Origin: Thermoplasmata archaeon
Lineage (GTDB): Archaea > Thermoplasmatota > Thermoplasmata > Thermoplasmatales > Thermoplasmataceae
NCBI GenBank assembly: GCA_021820525.1
Contig: JAKADM010000002.1
Location: forward strand, 124,001-188,000
Direction: 5' to 3'
Length of the DNA stretch: 64,000 nucleotides
Shown here: positions 8,039-17,202 of the stretch, piece after piece
How positions within the stretch are numbered: the first letter of the stretch is position 1
Layout: each line of letters starts with the position of its first letter
Notes under the pieces: model-generated
What the model saw: only the letters and a program-made list of their open reading frames with translations
Database searches by the model: none
Told to the model about the DNA's origin: nothing
Position numbers and translations under genes: made by a program

Positions 8039-9450
8039 TCTTCAATTAATCTGAAAATCTCAGGGGGAACCCTCCTGGAAAATATCTCCCTCAGGGTTTT
8101 CCTGTTTAATTTTTCTGAGGATTTTAAAATTATTTTTTTTCCATCATTCACAATTTTAAGATCCTCAATTTTCATTTCATTTTTAATCAATTCTTCCATA
8201 TCCTTTACAGGATAGGATTTCCCCAGGGATATTATTACGTTTTCGTCAAGGATGATTCTTTCTTCCAGTCCCGATTCTGTCACGAATATGTCTGTTTTCA
8301 CATATTCATCCTCACTGACAGATACCATTGTGCCGCTGGCCATTATATTTCCATCCCTTTCCAATAATTTTACATCCTCTTCATTTTCAATGAATCTTAC
8401 AAATTTTCCACTTTCTGACTCCTGTTTCCAGTAAAGGGGAACAAGAAGATGCTCGTCACATAGAAGGGTGAAAACCGATGATCTCTTTTCCTTCAGACTT
8501 TCAATTATGTGCCTTCCCATAATGCCTCTGGAAAAGATCAGAGAGATCTGAGACCTCTCCTTCTTTTCAACGTCCCTCAGGAAATCTGATCTGCATGAGT
8601 TTACGTTGAAAATGAATGAGCTCTCTGAAGAATATTTCTTTTCAACAGCTTTCAAATCATTCTCATCATACAGAGATTCCATTCCAATTCCGTGGCCATA
8701 ATGGAGAGGATAGATGTAAGAAAGAATAACAGACTGGGCATCAGAAGGTTCATGGGCCTGTATGAATGTGGAATTTTCCCTTGATATGAGTTTTTCCATA
8801 TATTTCCTTGAGGCTTCTACAACTTCCCCTGCAGTGAATTTAACAATGGAAAAGGAGCCATTGCTTTTCCAGACTATATTGGCAATGGCAGGATCAGTAT
8901 AGGGATCAATCTTCTCACTCTCCCCCTCTTCCCCGTAGCAGCTTTCTTCCAGAACTGCCCTCTGCCTTGTCCCCTTTGGCCTGTAAATGAGAAAACCCTC
9001 CGGTGGATCCTGGAAATGGGCCAGAAAATCTCCAGGTTCTGTGAGGAGATTGAATATGCTCGATGTATCCTCTCTATTTATCTTGCTATAAAGGCCCTCG
9101 TATGTTATAATTCCTGAGATTTTTCCGCTTGATACGATCCTATCAATGGCCGATACGGGCAGTCTTGAATCTATGGGAACCGGCACCAGGCCCTTTTTCC
9201 ACAGAGCAAAATAGGAAAGAATTGACTGCACAGACTGGGGAAGGCAAACACCAATAATATCGCCCTTTTTAACTGAAAACCTGTCCATTATTGCCTCTGA
9301 TAGTGAACCTGCCATGCTCTTAATATCGCTGTAACTCCACACGTTCCCACCGTAGAAAACCGCAGGGTAGCTTTCATACTTCTCTGCAGCCTCCAAAAGG
9401 AAATTCCAGGGTGATCTTACTGATTCCGATCTTTCCACTGTGCCAGTCAC
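8035..9450 (-). CDS. Degenerate acyl-CoA synthetase-like (ANL superfamily) protein
   Basis: The overall plan is that of AMP-forming acyl-CoA synthetases: an N-terminal segment with WNFLLEAAEKYESYPAVFY and GVCLPQSVQSILSYFALWKKG (residues 14-110), and a small C-terminal domain ending SSEKLNRKTLREIFSRR that resembles the region with the catalytic lysine. However, the ATP-binding loop normally reading TSGTTGxPKG is replaced around residues 190-210 by WKSNGSFSIVKFT, and no YGxTE motif is visible. The protein (471 residues) is also shorter than usual. It may have lost adenylation activity. A GTG start overlaps the nnr stop by 4 bases, so the pair is translationally coupled. Confidence 0.65.
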   Translation of the reverse strand: MTGTVERSESVRSPWNFLLEAAEKYESYPAVFYGGNVWSYSDIKSMAGSLSEAIMDRFSVKKGDIIGVCLPQSVQSILSYFALWKKGLVPVPIDSRLPVSAIDRIVSSGKISGIITYEGLYSKINREDTSSIFNLLTEPGDFLAHFQDPPEGFLIYRPKGTRQRAVLEESCYGEEGESEKIDPYTDPAIANIVWKSNGSFSIVKFTAGEVVEASRKYMEKLISRENSTFIQAHEPSDAQSVILSYIYPLHYGHGIGMESLYDENDLKAVEKKYSSESSFIFNVNSCRSDFLRDVEKKERSQISLIFSRGIMGRHIIESLKEKRSSVFTLLCDEHLLVPLYWKQESESGKFVRFIENEEDVKLLERDGNIMASGTMVSVSEDEYVKTDIFVTESGLEERIILDENVIISLGKSYPVKDMEELIKNEMKIEDLKIVNDGKKIILKSSEKLNRKTLREIFSRRVPPEIFRLIED

Positions 9451-10859
9451 CCCCTGGGGTTTACGTAATCATAATATTCCTTCATTGTGGGGCCAAGGTT
9501 TTCAATGAGATCAGATGTGTTCCACCAGTATCCAGAAAACTTTTCCAGAGATTCCGCAGCCTTCTTGTTTATCATGGATGCCAGGACTGCGGCCCTGAAG
9601 GGTTTCATGCCCCTTGCAAGAAGTCCCGCTGCCAGACCTGCAAGAACGTCGCCCGTGCCTCCCGTGGCCATTCTTGGAGTTCCCCCTGAAGACATTATTG
9701 TTCTCTTTCCGTCTGTGATTATATCAGTTCTCCCCTTCAGGAGGATAACACATCTGTTTTCCCTTGCAAATCTTTCTGCATTTTCCCTGTCTGCTTCATA
9801 ACCTGACAGTACCCTGAACTCCTCACTGTGAGGTGTGTAAATGGCATTTTCCATAACAGGGATAATTGCTTCGCCCGTAATCCTGATGGCATCTGCATCC
9901 AGTACCGCATATTTCCCGGATTTCTGTATGATCTCCATGGCCCTTACAGCCTCATAGGATTTTCCCATGCCCGGGCCTGCAAGAATTGCAGTGGATTTTG
10001 ATGCCAATTTTTTCATTATATCTTCATCATATACGGAAACCATCTGATCAGTCAGCCTGGAGGCGAAAACATCATACTTTCTTTCAGGGACAAGTACTTC
10101 CACCAGATCCGGTAAACCTCTGAGAGATGCCTGTGCGCACATTATTCCTGCGCCATGATGCTCCCATCCTCCTATTATTAGCAATCTTCCATTCATTCCC
10201 TTATGTGTACTAGGATCATATTTTGGAAAGAAAACCATGTCTCCCCGACCTGCATTTTCAATGAGAGATCTGTCTATGCCGATATTTTTCAGAACTATTT
10301 CACCGGAATTGGATTCGTCCATCCCCTCCTTTATATCCGTGAATGTCACAGTTATTTTTGGTTTTATGGCAACATCTGATCCAAGGCCTGATGGAATGTC
10401 CACAGATATTACGGGCTTGCCCGTTCTGTTAATTTCCTGAATCACGGAAAGATAGGGTTCTCTCATATTTCCCTTAATTCCAGTTCCGAGAAGGGCATCC
10501 ACAATAACTTCTGCCCATCCCAGTTCATTTTTAACCGCATCCTTTGATGGATTTTTTATTATGGATGCGTTTTTCATCTCCCTTATGGCCATGGATGGGA
10601 GTTCACCTATCTGACCCTCTGGTCCTGTAAAGAGAAGAATTCTCACCCTGTTTTCATAACTTAGAAGCGATGCGGCGATGAGGCCGTCACCACCATTGTT
10701 GCCCTTTCCGCATACAAAGAGTACATTTTTGCCTCCGCCATAAAAATCCTTAATCGATTCATATACCGCCTTTCCTGCATTCTTCATCAATGGGAAAAGG
10801 TCTCTGTGCTTTTCGAGATAGTTGAAGTCCAGCCTCCGGCTTTCGTCGAAATCCATCAT
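9447..10859 (-). CDS. nnr: Bifunctional NAD(P)HX epimerase/dehydratase
   Basis: Repairs hydrated NADH and NADPH. Residues 1-210 are the YjeF_N epimerase domain (LFVCGKGNNGGDGLIAA; VDALLGTGIKGNMREP; VDIPSGLGSD). Residues 215-465 are the carbohydrate-kinase-like dehydratase domain (LAGPGMGKS; AVLDADAIR; TPHSEEFRVLSG; GGTPRMATGGTGDVLAG). The length of 470 residues fits the fused form found in many archaea and bacteria. It is the first gene of a pair whose second member is the degenerate acyl-CoA-synthetase-like protein, with overlapping stop and start. It is divergent from glutamine synthetase. Confidence 0.93.
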   Translation of the reverse strand: MMDFDESRRLDFNYLEKHRDLFPLMKNAGKAVYESIKDFYGGGKNVLFVCGKGNNGGDGLIAASLLSYENRVRILLFTGPEGQIGELPSMAIREMKNASIIKNPSKDAVKNELGWAEVIVDALLGTGIKGNMREPYLSVIQEINRTGKPVISVDIPSGLGSDVAIKPKITVTFTDIKEGMDESNSGEIVLKNIGIDRSLIENAGRGDMVFFPKYDPSTHKGMNGRLLIIGGWEHHGAGIMCAQASLRGLPDLVEVLVPERKYDVFASRLTDQMVSVYDEDIMKKLASKSTAILAGPGMGKSYEAVRAMEIIQKSGKYAVLDADAIRITGEAIIPVMENAIYTPHSEEFRVLSGYEADRENAERFARENRCVILLKGRTDIITDGKRTIMSSGGTPRMATGGTGDVLAGLAAGLLARGMKPFRAAVLASMINKKAAESLEKFSGYWWNTSDLIENLGPTMKEYYDYVNPRG

Positions 10860-10919
10860 GACACAATATAGGTTAACGTCATAGAAAAAACTTTATGCAA
10901 CTTTCAATAAGTCAATCCC

Positions 10920-12251
10920 ATGGAAGATAAGATTCAAATCAGCCTTGAAAGGCTGAGAAAGGAACAGATTGACTTTCTGCACATGCAGTTTACAGATATA
11001 CAGGGCATTGTGAAAACTGTTACACTGCCCAAGAACAGATTTGAGGATGCACTCAATGAGGGTGTGGTCTTTGACGGAAGCTCTGTGGCAGGTTATGCCC
11101 AGATTGAAGAGTCGGATATGCGTGCTGTTCCTGATCTTGATACCTATGCAGTTTACCCCTATTCGTCCCAGGGAAACGCTGCAAGATATATTTGCAACGT
11201 TTACAATCCAGATGGAACAAGGTTTGAGGGTGATCCCAGATATGTCCTTGAGAGAAACCTCAAAAAGGTCTGGGAAAAGAACATGGAATTTTTTGTTGGG
11301 CCCGAGTTTGAGTTTTTTGTGTTCAAGAGAGATGCCAGTGGAAATCCTGTGAATGAACCGGGAGATTACGGAGGCTATTTTGATCACACGCCAAATGACA
11401 GGGCAGCGCAGATAAGACAGGAAATTCTCACATATCTGAGACTGCTTGGCTATGAACCGGAAGCTGCCCATCATGAGGTTGCATGGGGTCAACAGGAAAT
11501 AGATCTGAGATATGCATCAGCCATGACCATGGCAGACAGGATCACCGTTTTGAAGAGCGTGATAAAGAATGCTGCAGAAAACCATGGCATGTATGCATCC
11601 TTCATGCCCAAGCCCATAAACGGTGTAAACGGATCGGGTATGCATATCCATCAGAGTATAATGGCAAAGGATCAAAAGAAAAATTACTTTTATGATGAAT
11701 CAAATACCCATGGTTTGAGTGAAATGGCAAGGCAGTACACCGCAGGCATATTGAAATATATCAATCAGGGTTCTGCCATTCTGGCATCATGGGTAAATTC
11801 CTACAAGAGGCTCATTCCCGGATATGAGGCGCCAGTGTATATTTCATGGGCCAACAGGAACAGAACAGCTCTGGTCAGAATACCTGCGGGAAAAAACATG
11901 AGAAAGAGGATTGAGTTGAGATGCCCCGATCCCGCAGGAAATCCATATCTTCAGTTTGCCACGGTCCTTGGAATGGGTCTGAAGGGAATTGAGGAGAAGC
12001 TTGAGCTGCCAGAACCTGTGGAGAAGGATATATTCCACATGACTCCTGAGGAAAGAGTGAAAAATGGAATATATGCCATGCCTGAGAGTCTTGGTGAGGC
12101 ATTGCACCATCTGAGGTCAAGCACAGTAATGAAGGAGATTCTCGGTGAACACGTTTACAACAATTTCATAACCGTGAAGCAGAAGGAATGGGATGCCTTC
12201 AGATCCCACGTGACAGAATGGGAATTAAAGAGATACCTCAATATTCTCTAA
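10920..12251 (+). CDS. glnA: Glutamine synthetase, type I
   Basis: Forms glutamine from glutamate, ammonia and ATP. The 443-residue protein has the beta-grasp N-domain (FLHMQFTDIQGIVKTVTLP, DGSSVAGYAQIEESDM) and the catalytic domain with the metal-binding GPEFEFFVF, the HHEVAWGQQEID block, the ATP-site NGVNGSGMHIHQS, and RIELRCPDPAGNPYL. This is the short form lacking the adenylylation loop region of enteric enzymes. The gene is transcribed alone and ends 2 bases from the stop of the convergent PP-loop gene, putting glutamate metabolism next to the DUF1611 operon. Confidence 0.95.
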   Translation: MEDKIQISLERLRKEQIDFLHMQFTDIQGIVKTVTLPKNRFEDALNEGVVFDGSSVAGYAQIEESDMRAVPDLDTYAVYPYSSQGNAARYICNVYNPDGTRFEGDPRYVLERNLKKVWEKNMEFFVGPEFEFFVFKRDASGNPVNEPGDYGGYFDHTPNDRAAQIRQEILTYLRLLGYEPEAAHHEVAWGQQEIDLRYASAMTMADRITVLKSVIKNAAENHGMYASFMPKPINGVNGSGMHIHQSIMAKDQKKNYFYDESNTHGLSEMARQYTAGILKYINQGSAILASWVNSYKRLIPGYEAPVYISWANRNRTALVRIPAGKNMRKRIELRCPDPAGNPYLQFATVLGMGLKGIEEKLELPEPVEKDIFHMTPEERVKNGIYAMPESLGEALHHLRSSTVMKEILGEHVYNNFITVKQKEWDAFRSHVTEWELKRYLNIL

Positions 12252-12253
12252 AA

Positions 12254-13654
12254 TCAACATTTTGATTTAATCCATTTTCCATCATCAAGGGACCAGCATC
12301 CTGAAGTATATTCCGAAAATATCTTTCCGATCCTTTCCCTGAAATTCTCGGGTATCTGGGAAAGGGCATTTTTTTCCCCGGGAATTATGTGTATTCCAGA
12401 CACATGGGTTTTTTTATTGAATTTTTTTGACTGTAAACCATCCATCATGAGATTCAGCTCATCCGGATCAAGTTTGAGCCTTTCCCTGCCTGCCAGATCT
12501 GGAATATCATCTGCCTTTCCGTAAAATATCTCTTCTGGATCGCCTGAAGCATATTCAATGAAAAGCCTGACGCCAAGGCATTTTGAACATTTTCCGCATG
12601 GCACAACATTTCCCATTTTATCATAATGGCATGAATGGCATGATCTTTGCATTCTGTAAAGATCGGGATATCTGTTTACAAGGATATCCTCCACAACACA
12701 GCCATAAATGGCATATACTGCAGACCACAGACTGCAGGCTATTCCCTTGCTTTCCATATAGGATGTGAATGTGTTCTGAAAATCAGGGCTCTGGTCATAA
12801 ACTCCGTAATAGTGTTTAATCCCCATGTAGGGTGGTTCCTCCACAGGATCGTCAAACTCGTTGCCCATAAGTATATTCCCTATTCCATTTTTGATTATGG
12901 CCGGAAGGAATGATATTAAATATGGGGTGAAGGTGAACAGCTGCACGGGATAGTCATCTGCCCACCTGAAGGCCCTTTCATCCAGAATCTTCATGTTCCT
13001 GTTCATGAAATTGTAAAAACGGTCTATGTTGGACCATACCCTTACGCTTTCAATTCCATTTTCCTTAAAATATCTGTGGGACGGGAGGGCCAGTTTCCAG
13101 TGTCCACCTGATTCGTTGAAGAAGAGTGCCAGCGGATTTTCACCCAGTTCCCTCATCATTCCTGCTGTCATCAGGCTCTCCTTCCCTCCTGAAGAGAGAA
13201 CAGCAACTCTCTTTCCTGCTGGAGAAGACTGATCCTGAAAACTTTGGGTGAATATGAATTCCGTGTTTCCCTCTGCATTTTTCTGGTTAATATCCTTCTC
13301 CTCAGGGAGATATTCCGGCCTGAAAAATTCATACCTTCTTCTGCAGAGCCTGTTTACAAAAACCTCGATATTATTTATTCTGGCCATCTCCCTTATGAAT
13401 TTCCTGTCGTTTTCAGATGTGGGGAAATCAACAGCAATTTTTCCCGTGAAAAGTGAGTAATTTATAACTGCCGATATTCCTGCAAGGCCTGCAAGATTCT
13501 GACTATTTTGAATGTCAGTGTCATATTTGAATATAAGCTGGAATGATAAATCCGGATCTTTTATTGTAATATCAATAACAGATTCCTCACTGTTGAATCT
13601 GTTAACACTGACCCTTATTTCAGAAAAGCATCTTATTTTCTGGATATAATCCAA
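12254..13654 (-). CDS. PP-loop ATPase-domain protein, MurL-like candidate
   Basis: A 466-residue protein with a PP-loop signature SSGGKES at about residues 154-160 (RVAVLSSGGKESLMTAGMM split across strand and loop), which in other enzymes binds ATP and adenylates a carboxyl or RNA base. Residues 335-365 hold a cysteine/histidine cluster (CHSCHYDKMG, then CGKCSKC) that probably binds zinc. The N-terminal 130 residues are not recognised. Domain order resembles bacterial MurL-type glutamate epimerases, but this is a tentative likeness. It is the last gene of a three-gene operon, 3 bases after the DUF1611 gene, and converges on glnA. Confidence 0.55.
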   Translation of the reverse strand: MDYIQKIRCFSEIRVSVNRFNSEESVIDITIKDPDLSFQLIFKYDTDIQNSQNLAGLAGISAVINYSLFTGKIAVDFPTSENDRKFIREMARINNIEVFVNRLCRRRYEFFRPEYLPEEKDINQKNAEGNTEFIFTQSFQDQSSPAGKRVAVLSSGGKESLMTAGMMRELGENPLALFFNESGGHWKLALPSHRYFKENGIESVRVWSNIDRFYNFMNRNMKILDERAFRWADDYPVQLFTFTPYLISFLPAIIKNGIGNILMGNEFDDPVEEPPYMGIKHYYGVYDQSPDFQNTFTSYMESKGIACSLWSAVYAIYGCVVEDILVNRYPDLYRMQRSCHSCHYDKMGNVVPCGKCSKCLGVRLFIEYASGDPEEIFYGKADDIPDLAGRERLKLDPDELNLMMDGLQSKKFNKKTHVSGIHIIPGEKNALSQIPENFRERIGKIFSEYTSGCWSLDDGKWIKSKC

Positions 13655-13657
13655 GGA

Positions 13658-14689
13658 CTACACCTTTTCGAGGATTATCTTTCCCATTTCGTCTGTGCTT
13701 TTAAGGGGATTGAAAACAGGAATTCCATACTTTTTTTCAAGTCTATCCATCTCAATGCCGATTTCCTCTTCATTCATGTTTTCCACATTGAGGGATATGC
13801 CAATAACGTCCCTGTCTGAAAGCATCTGCAGAATTTTAATGAACTTCTCCAGAGTGGGAATGGGTATTCCATCGAAACCGTCATAATCCTTTCTTTTAGG
13901 GGCATGCTGAAGTATGATTGCATCAGGCTTCCCTGCGGCAATTATTTCAAAACTTCCCGGATATGCAGGATGAAGTACAGATCCCTGGCCTTCAAGAAAC
14001 ATGTAATCAGGCTTCTCCCTATCCCATGCCTCAAGAACGGCACTTTCAATTCCCCCTGCAACAAAATCATTTATCATGGAATCGATCACAACAGTATAGG
14101 GAAAGCCCTGCATCCATGCAGTCTGTCCTGTGCCAATCATGACCGATGTTTTTCCAAGTTTTTTCATGGATTCGTTCATATATACGGCAGTTGTCCTCTT
14201 TCCTATGGCACTGTCAGTACCAAGAACAGCAATCCTTTTTGATCTTACTTCCCTGATTCTGCCTGTGTAGAAGTCCCTTCTCTTCATGAATATTTTTCTT
14301 ACATCCACAATTTCTGTTCCGTTTTTTTGTGCAATGGCAGAAAATTCTGGATCGTCGCTGATAAACTCATGAAGACCACTCACAACCTTTAATCCTGATT
14401 CCAGAGCCTTTCTTATGTATGGCCGGTAATTCTCAGGTAGAAATCCTCCATCGGTTGCAACACCCACAACCATTGTCTCCATACCAATATCCATGGCCTC
14501 TTCCAGGCTTCCCACTATTCTTATGGATTCCTTTGCCCTTGGAACTATCTTTCCAATGGGTAATCCCTTCTTTGTGCTATCTATTGCAGCAACAACATCA
14601 AACCTTGTTGTATATCTGCACAGTCCATTTGCCGTTTTCCCGTAAGTTGTACCGAGAAAACCCTCTGAAAGTACGGCAGCTTTTTCCAT
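13658..14689 (-). CDS. DUF1611 P-loop protein, DgcN-like (D-glutamate N-acetyltransferase family)
   Basis: The 343-residue protein matches the DUF1611 plan: an N-terminal Rossmann-like domain (residues 1-125, with GVATDGGFLPENYRP) and a C-terminal P-loop domain with Walker A GTDSAIGKRT near residue 156, followed by GTGQTAWMQG and EGQGSVLHPAYPG. Bacterial DgcN of this family N-acetylates D-glutamate in D-glutamate breakdown. The usual partner DgcA, an enolase-superfamily racemase, is not adjacent; instead the flanking genes encode a PLP enzyme and a PP-loop protein. Its start directly abuts the stop of the PLP gene. Substrate is not proven for archaeal members. Confidence 0.75.
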   Translation of the reverse strand: MEKAAVLSEGFLGTTYGKTANGLCRYTTRFDVVAAIDSTKKGLPIGKIVPRAKESIRIVGSLEEAMDIGMETMVVGVATDGGFLPENYRPYIRKALESGLKVVSGLHEFISDDPEFSAIAQKNGTEIVDVRKIFMKRRDFYTGRIREVRSKRIAVLGTDSAIGKRTTAVYMNESMKKLGKTSVMIGTGQTAWMQGFPYTVVIDSMINDFVAGGIESAVLEAWDREKPDYMFLEGQGSVLHPAYPGSFEIIAAGKPDAIILQHAPKRKDYDGFDGIPIPTLEKFIKILQMLSDRDVIGISLNVENMNEEEIGIEMDRLEKKYGIPVFNPLKSTDEMGKIILEKV

Positions 14690-15643
14690 TTAATGTCCAC
14701 GACCGGTAAGGATAACTGCAACATCCCCATTATAATTTCTGTTTCTCAGCAGCCTGTATGTGGCCGAGAGTGCTGAGGCTGATGCGGGAAGAACCTGCAA
14801 TGACTGCATATTTGCAATGAGCCTTGAGAACTTTACCATCTCCTGATCGTTTATGCCTATGGCCACACCCCTTGATTCATATATGGCATTGAGCGCCTTC
14901 TGACCATCCAGAGACCTGAATGATACCAGTGGCTCATTTACCTCTGTCTCCACGATCCTTGCCGGTTCAAGTTCCTGTATCTTCCTGTAGCCATGCTTCC
15001 ATGAATAAACGATGGGGTTTCCAAGGGATGTGCTTGATCCAATCAGCCTTGGAATGCTGTTTATTTTCCCTGAACGATACATCTTCTTGAAACCACTATA
15101 AATTCCTGCAATTGTTGTTCCATTCCCCAGAGGACATGCAACATAGGCAGGGGAATGCCCCATCTGGTTTACAATCTCATAGGCTATGGATTCATATCCC
15201 ATGGAATCAACCCATGAATTGATTGAACCCGGACTGCAGTCATACCAGTTCTCTTCCACCGATTTGTCCTTTATGTAGTCTACCAGATCCTCATATTTCA
15301 TATCTTTCTTTATGAGGGTTGCACCACTGTCATATATTTCATCATTCCTCGCACCTGTGTAGAATGATGGTGTTGCAACCACAGCCCTTATTCCCATCTG
15401 AGATGCAAAGTATGCCACAGACGCACCATAATTGCCGCAGGTTGCAACTGAGATGGTATCATAACCCATCTGAATTGCCCTCTTAACATGAAGCCTTGAT
15501 ATCCTGTCTTTCTGCGTTCCCGTTAACGAGGACCCCTCATATTTGAAAAAGATGTTTTTGAGGCTCAGGGCTTTCTCAATATTTACTGCCCTGAACAGGG
15601 GCGTTAATCCGGGAGGTTTTTCTTCCTCCAAAAGCTGTTCCAT
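14690..15643 (-). CDS. PLP fold-type II enzyme, threonine-synthase-like
   Basis: A 317-residue enzyme with the fold-type II core: Schiff-base lysine in SSLTGTQKDR, phosphate-binding CGNYGAS, and PLGNGTT. It is clearly related to threonine synthase and serine/threonine dehydratases but shorter than a full threonine synthase, and lacks the usual N-terminal helices. The ATG at 15643 is preferred because GGTGA at 15652-15656 forms a ribosome binding site 8 bases upstream; a GTG at 15655 is possible. A TATA-like ttatatactt (15691-15700, minus strand) marks the operon promoter. It heads the operon with the DUF1611 and PP-loop genes, so a role in an amino-acid side pathway is more likely than threonine synthesis. 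Confidence 0.75.
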   Translation of the reverse strand: MEQLLEEEKPPGLTPLFRAVNIEKALSLKNIFFKYEGSSLTGTQKDRISRLHVKRAIQMGYDTISVATCGNYGASVAYFASQMGIRAVVATPSFYTGARNDEIYDSGATLIKKDMKYEDLVDYIKDKSVEENWYDCSPGSINSWVDSMGYESIAYEIVNQMGHSPAYVACPLGNGTTIAGIYSGFKKMYRSGKINSIPRLIGSSTSLGNPIVYSWKHGYRKIQELEPARIVETEVNEPLVSFRSLDGQKALNAIYESRGVAIGINDQEMVKFSRLIANMQSLQVLPASASALSATYRLLRNRNYNGDVAVILTGRGH

Positions 15644-15655
15644 TATGTATTTCAC

Positions 15656-15975
15656 CAGACCTTACTTGAGGTCAATTAGTTATTGATAAAAAGTATATAA
15701 AGATTGGTTAAAAATTCTGACAAAAATGTTGTATGGCGACCCTGATTTTTTCAGTGATTATAAAAATTATAAAATGATTATACATTAATTTTTATTAATT
15801 TTTAAATATGTTTATAATAAAATTTAATAGTTGCACTCTTAAGCCTTTAAATTATGGATTTTGTAAGAATATGAAAAATTAAATCGCTCAATGGAAGAAA
15901 ATCAATTTTTTCAGTAAATAAAGAGTCAGGCTGCAATATGATATATAATTGTTAAATAATTTTATTATAAATATA
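15656..15975. other. AT-rich intergenic region with operon promoter
   Basis: About 320 bases without a convincing gene on either strand; stops are frequent in all frames. It contains the TATA-like box for the PLP/DUF1611/PP-loop operon at 15691-15700 (minus strand) and several T-rich runs beyond the dtdA stop that could end transcription only if read from the other side. No hairpin or repeat stood out. Confidence 0.5.
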
Positions 15976-16731
15976 TTAGATATTTATAATTTCAAGTCCT
16001 CTCTCTTCCGATACCTTTTTCACAATGTTGTAACCCTCAGATTTTGTGCCCTTTTTGTCCACAATAAAGCCGCGGCAGTTTTCAGTCCTTTCCACAGCCA
16101 TATTTATCTCCCTTTCACCAATCTCCTGAAGCCTGTATTTTGATATGATATGCCCCACATTTACCTTATTTTCCACTATATATGATGAGAATTTTGGTGC
16201 ATAATGTCCTCCGCCCACAGCAACATAGTTTGGATAACTCTCTTTTTTGTACTCCGTTGCACCCTTATAGAGAACGTCCAGTGCAACCGGATCCTTCCAG
16301 TTTTCCTCCTCTGTTCCAATCTCTGCAAATATTATGGGTCTTTCCGTTAAAGGTCCGTGATGGGTTGCCTCAAAGGTCACAGCATATTTTTCCCCATGAT
16401 AGGCGCTGATCATTCTTCTCAGCATGGCTGTCTGCAATTCTGGGGAAGAAGGGCATATTTCGCCCTCCTTTCCCCCAAGATCGGCCCTGCTGAAATTTCC
16501 AACAGGGTGAACCGTGATTGAATTTACCTTTTTCTCAGATGAATGCCTGCTTAGAAACACGATTATATCATACTTTTTATCCACGATTTCCTCAACATCA
16601 TCCAGCAGAGGCAGCCTCCTGTCTGCAAGAAAATATCTTTCCTTATTTTGATCCCTTTCCCTGAAATAGCTGTATATGGTTATGCTTGCATCATCTGCTG
16701 TTGTTCCAATAAACGCAATATTTTCCGTCAT
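15976..16731 (-). CDS. dtdA: D-aminoacyl-tRNA deacylase, archaeal type
   Basis: Hydrolyses D-amino acids mischarged onto tRNA. The 251-residue protein shows the DtdA/GEK1 family blocks: FLSRHSSEKK, TVHPVGNFSRADLGG, FEATHHGPLTERP and VGGGHYAPKFS, with conserved histidines thought to take part in zinc-dependent catalysis. Length is normal. It overlaps the upstream gene (16728-17144) by 4 bases, so the two are translationally coupled. It lies about 330 bases upstream of the PLP/DUF1611/PP-loop operon on the same strand, a suggestive neighbour if that operon handles D-amino acids. Confidence 0.92.
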   Translation of the reverse strand: MTENIAFIGTTADDASITIYSYFRERDQNKERYFLADRRLPLLDDVEEIVDKKYDIIVFLSRHSSEKKVNSITVHPVGNFSRADLGGKEGEICPSSPELQTAMLRRMISAYHGEKYAVTFEATHHGPLTERPIIFAEIGTEEENWKDPVALDVLYKGATEYKKESYPNYVAVGGGHYAPKFSSYIVENKVNVGHIISKYRLQEIGEREINMAVERTENCRGFIVDKKGTKSEGYNIVKKVSEERGLEIINI

Positions 16732-17144
16732 AGTTGCTTCTCCACAAGATTATGATAGAGGTATTCCACATCTATCCTCAGTTTATCCATTGCCTCTACA
16801 TATTTTTTCACGTAATCCTGATTGAGATTTTTAATCAATTCCTTTTCCTTATTGACTTCCTCCCCAAGCTTCCCTGAAATATACAGGAGGACGCTTTGCA
16901 AACTTTCAGGGTCTGCCTTCCTGACTTCCCTGAATGACCAGATTTTCATATCCTCTTTCTTTGTTCCAGTACATATTTTATTCTTTTCTTCAAGGCATCT
17001 TGAATATTTTCCCATCTCTTTTATGATCTCATCCACTATCATTACTACATTGGAGTGTTTCGAACTCCTTTTAATAGAATCGAAATCCTTCCTCATATTG
17101 AAATTTCTCGACCTGATCTGATCAACAATCGTTTCTTCATCCAT
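16728..17144 (-). CDS. Hypothetical helical protein coupled to dtdA
   Basis: A 138-residue, highly charged, mainly helical protein with no membrane segment or cysteine motif. An ATG at 17144 is preferred to a GTG at 17159, because a TATA-like tttaaaa stretch lies about 30 bases before the ATG, between this gene and valS. Its stop overlaps the dtdA start (ATGA), indicating tight coupling. The family was not recognised; co-occurrence with dtdA across related genomes would suggest a role in the same process or in tRNA quality control. Confidence 0.65.
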   Translation of the reverse strand: MDEETIVDQIRSRNFNMRKDFDSIKRSSKHSNVVMIVDEIIKEMGKYSRCLEEKNKICTGTKKEDMKIWSFREVRKADPESLQSVLLYISGKLGEEVNKEKELIKNLNQDYVKKYVEAMDKLRIDVEYLYHNLVEKQL

Positions 17145-17202
17145 AGGATCACATTGCACCCATATAGGGAAAGTGTTTTAAAAAGTTTTAAATTAACTAT
17201 GC

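Noticed and set aside
12254-13654. Idea that the PP-loop protein is a tRNA thiolation or TilS-type enzyme
   Set aside because: The SGGKES loop and zinc cluster allow it, but the operon partners point to amino-acid chemistry; kept open as an alternative rather than named.
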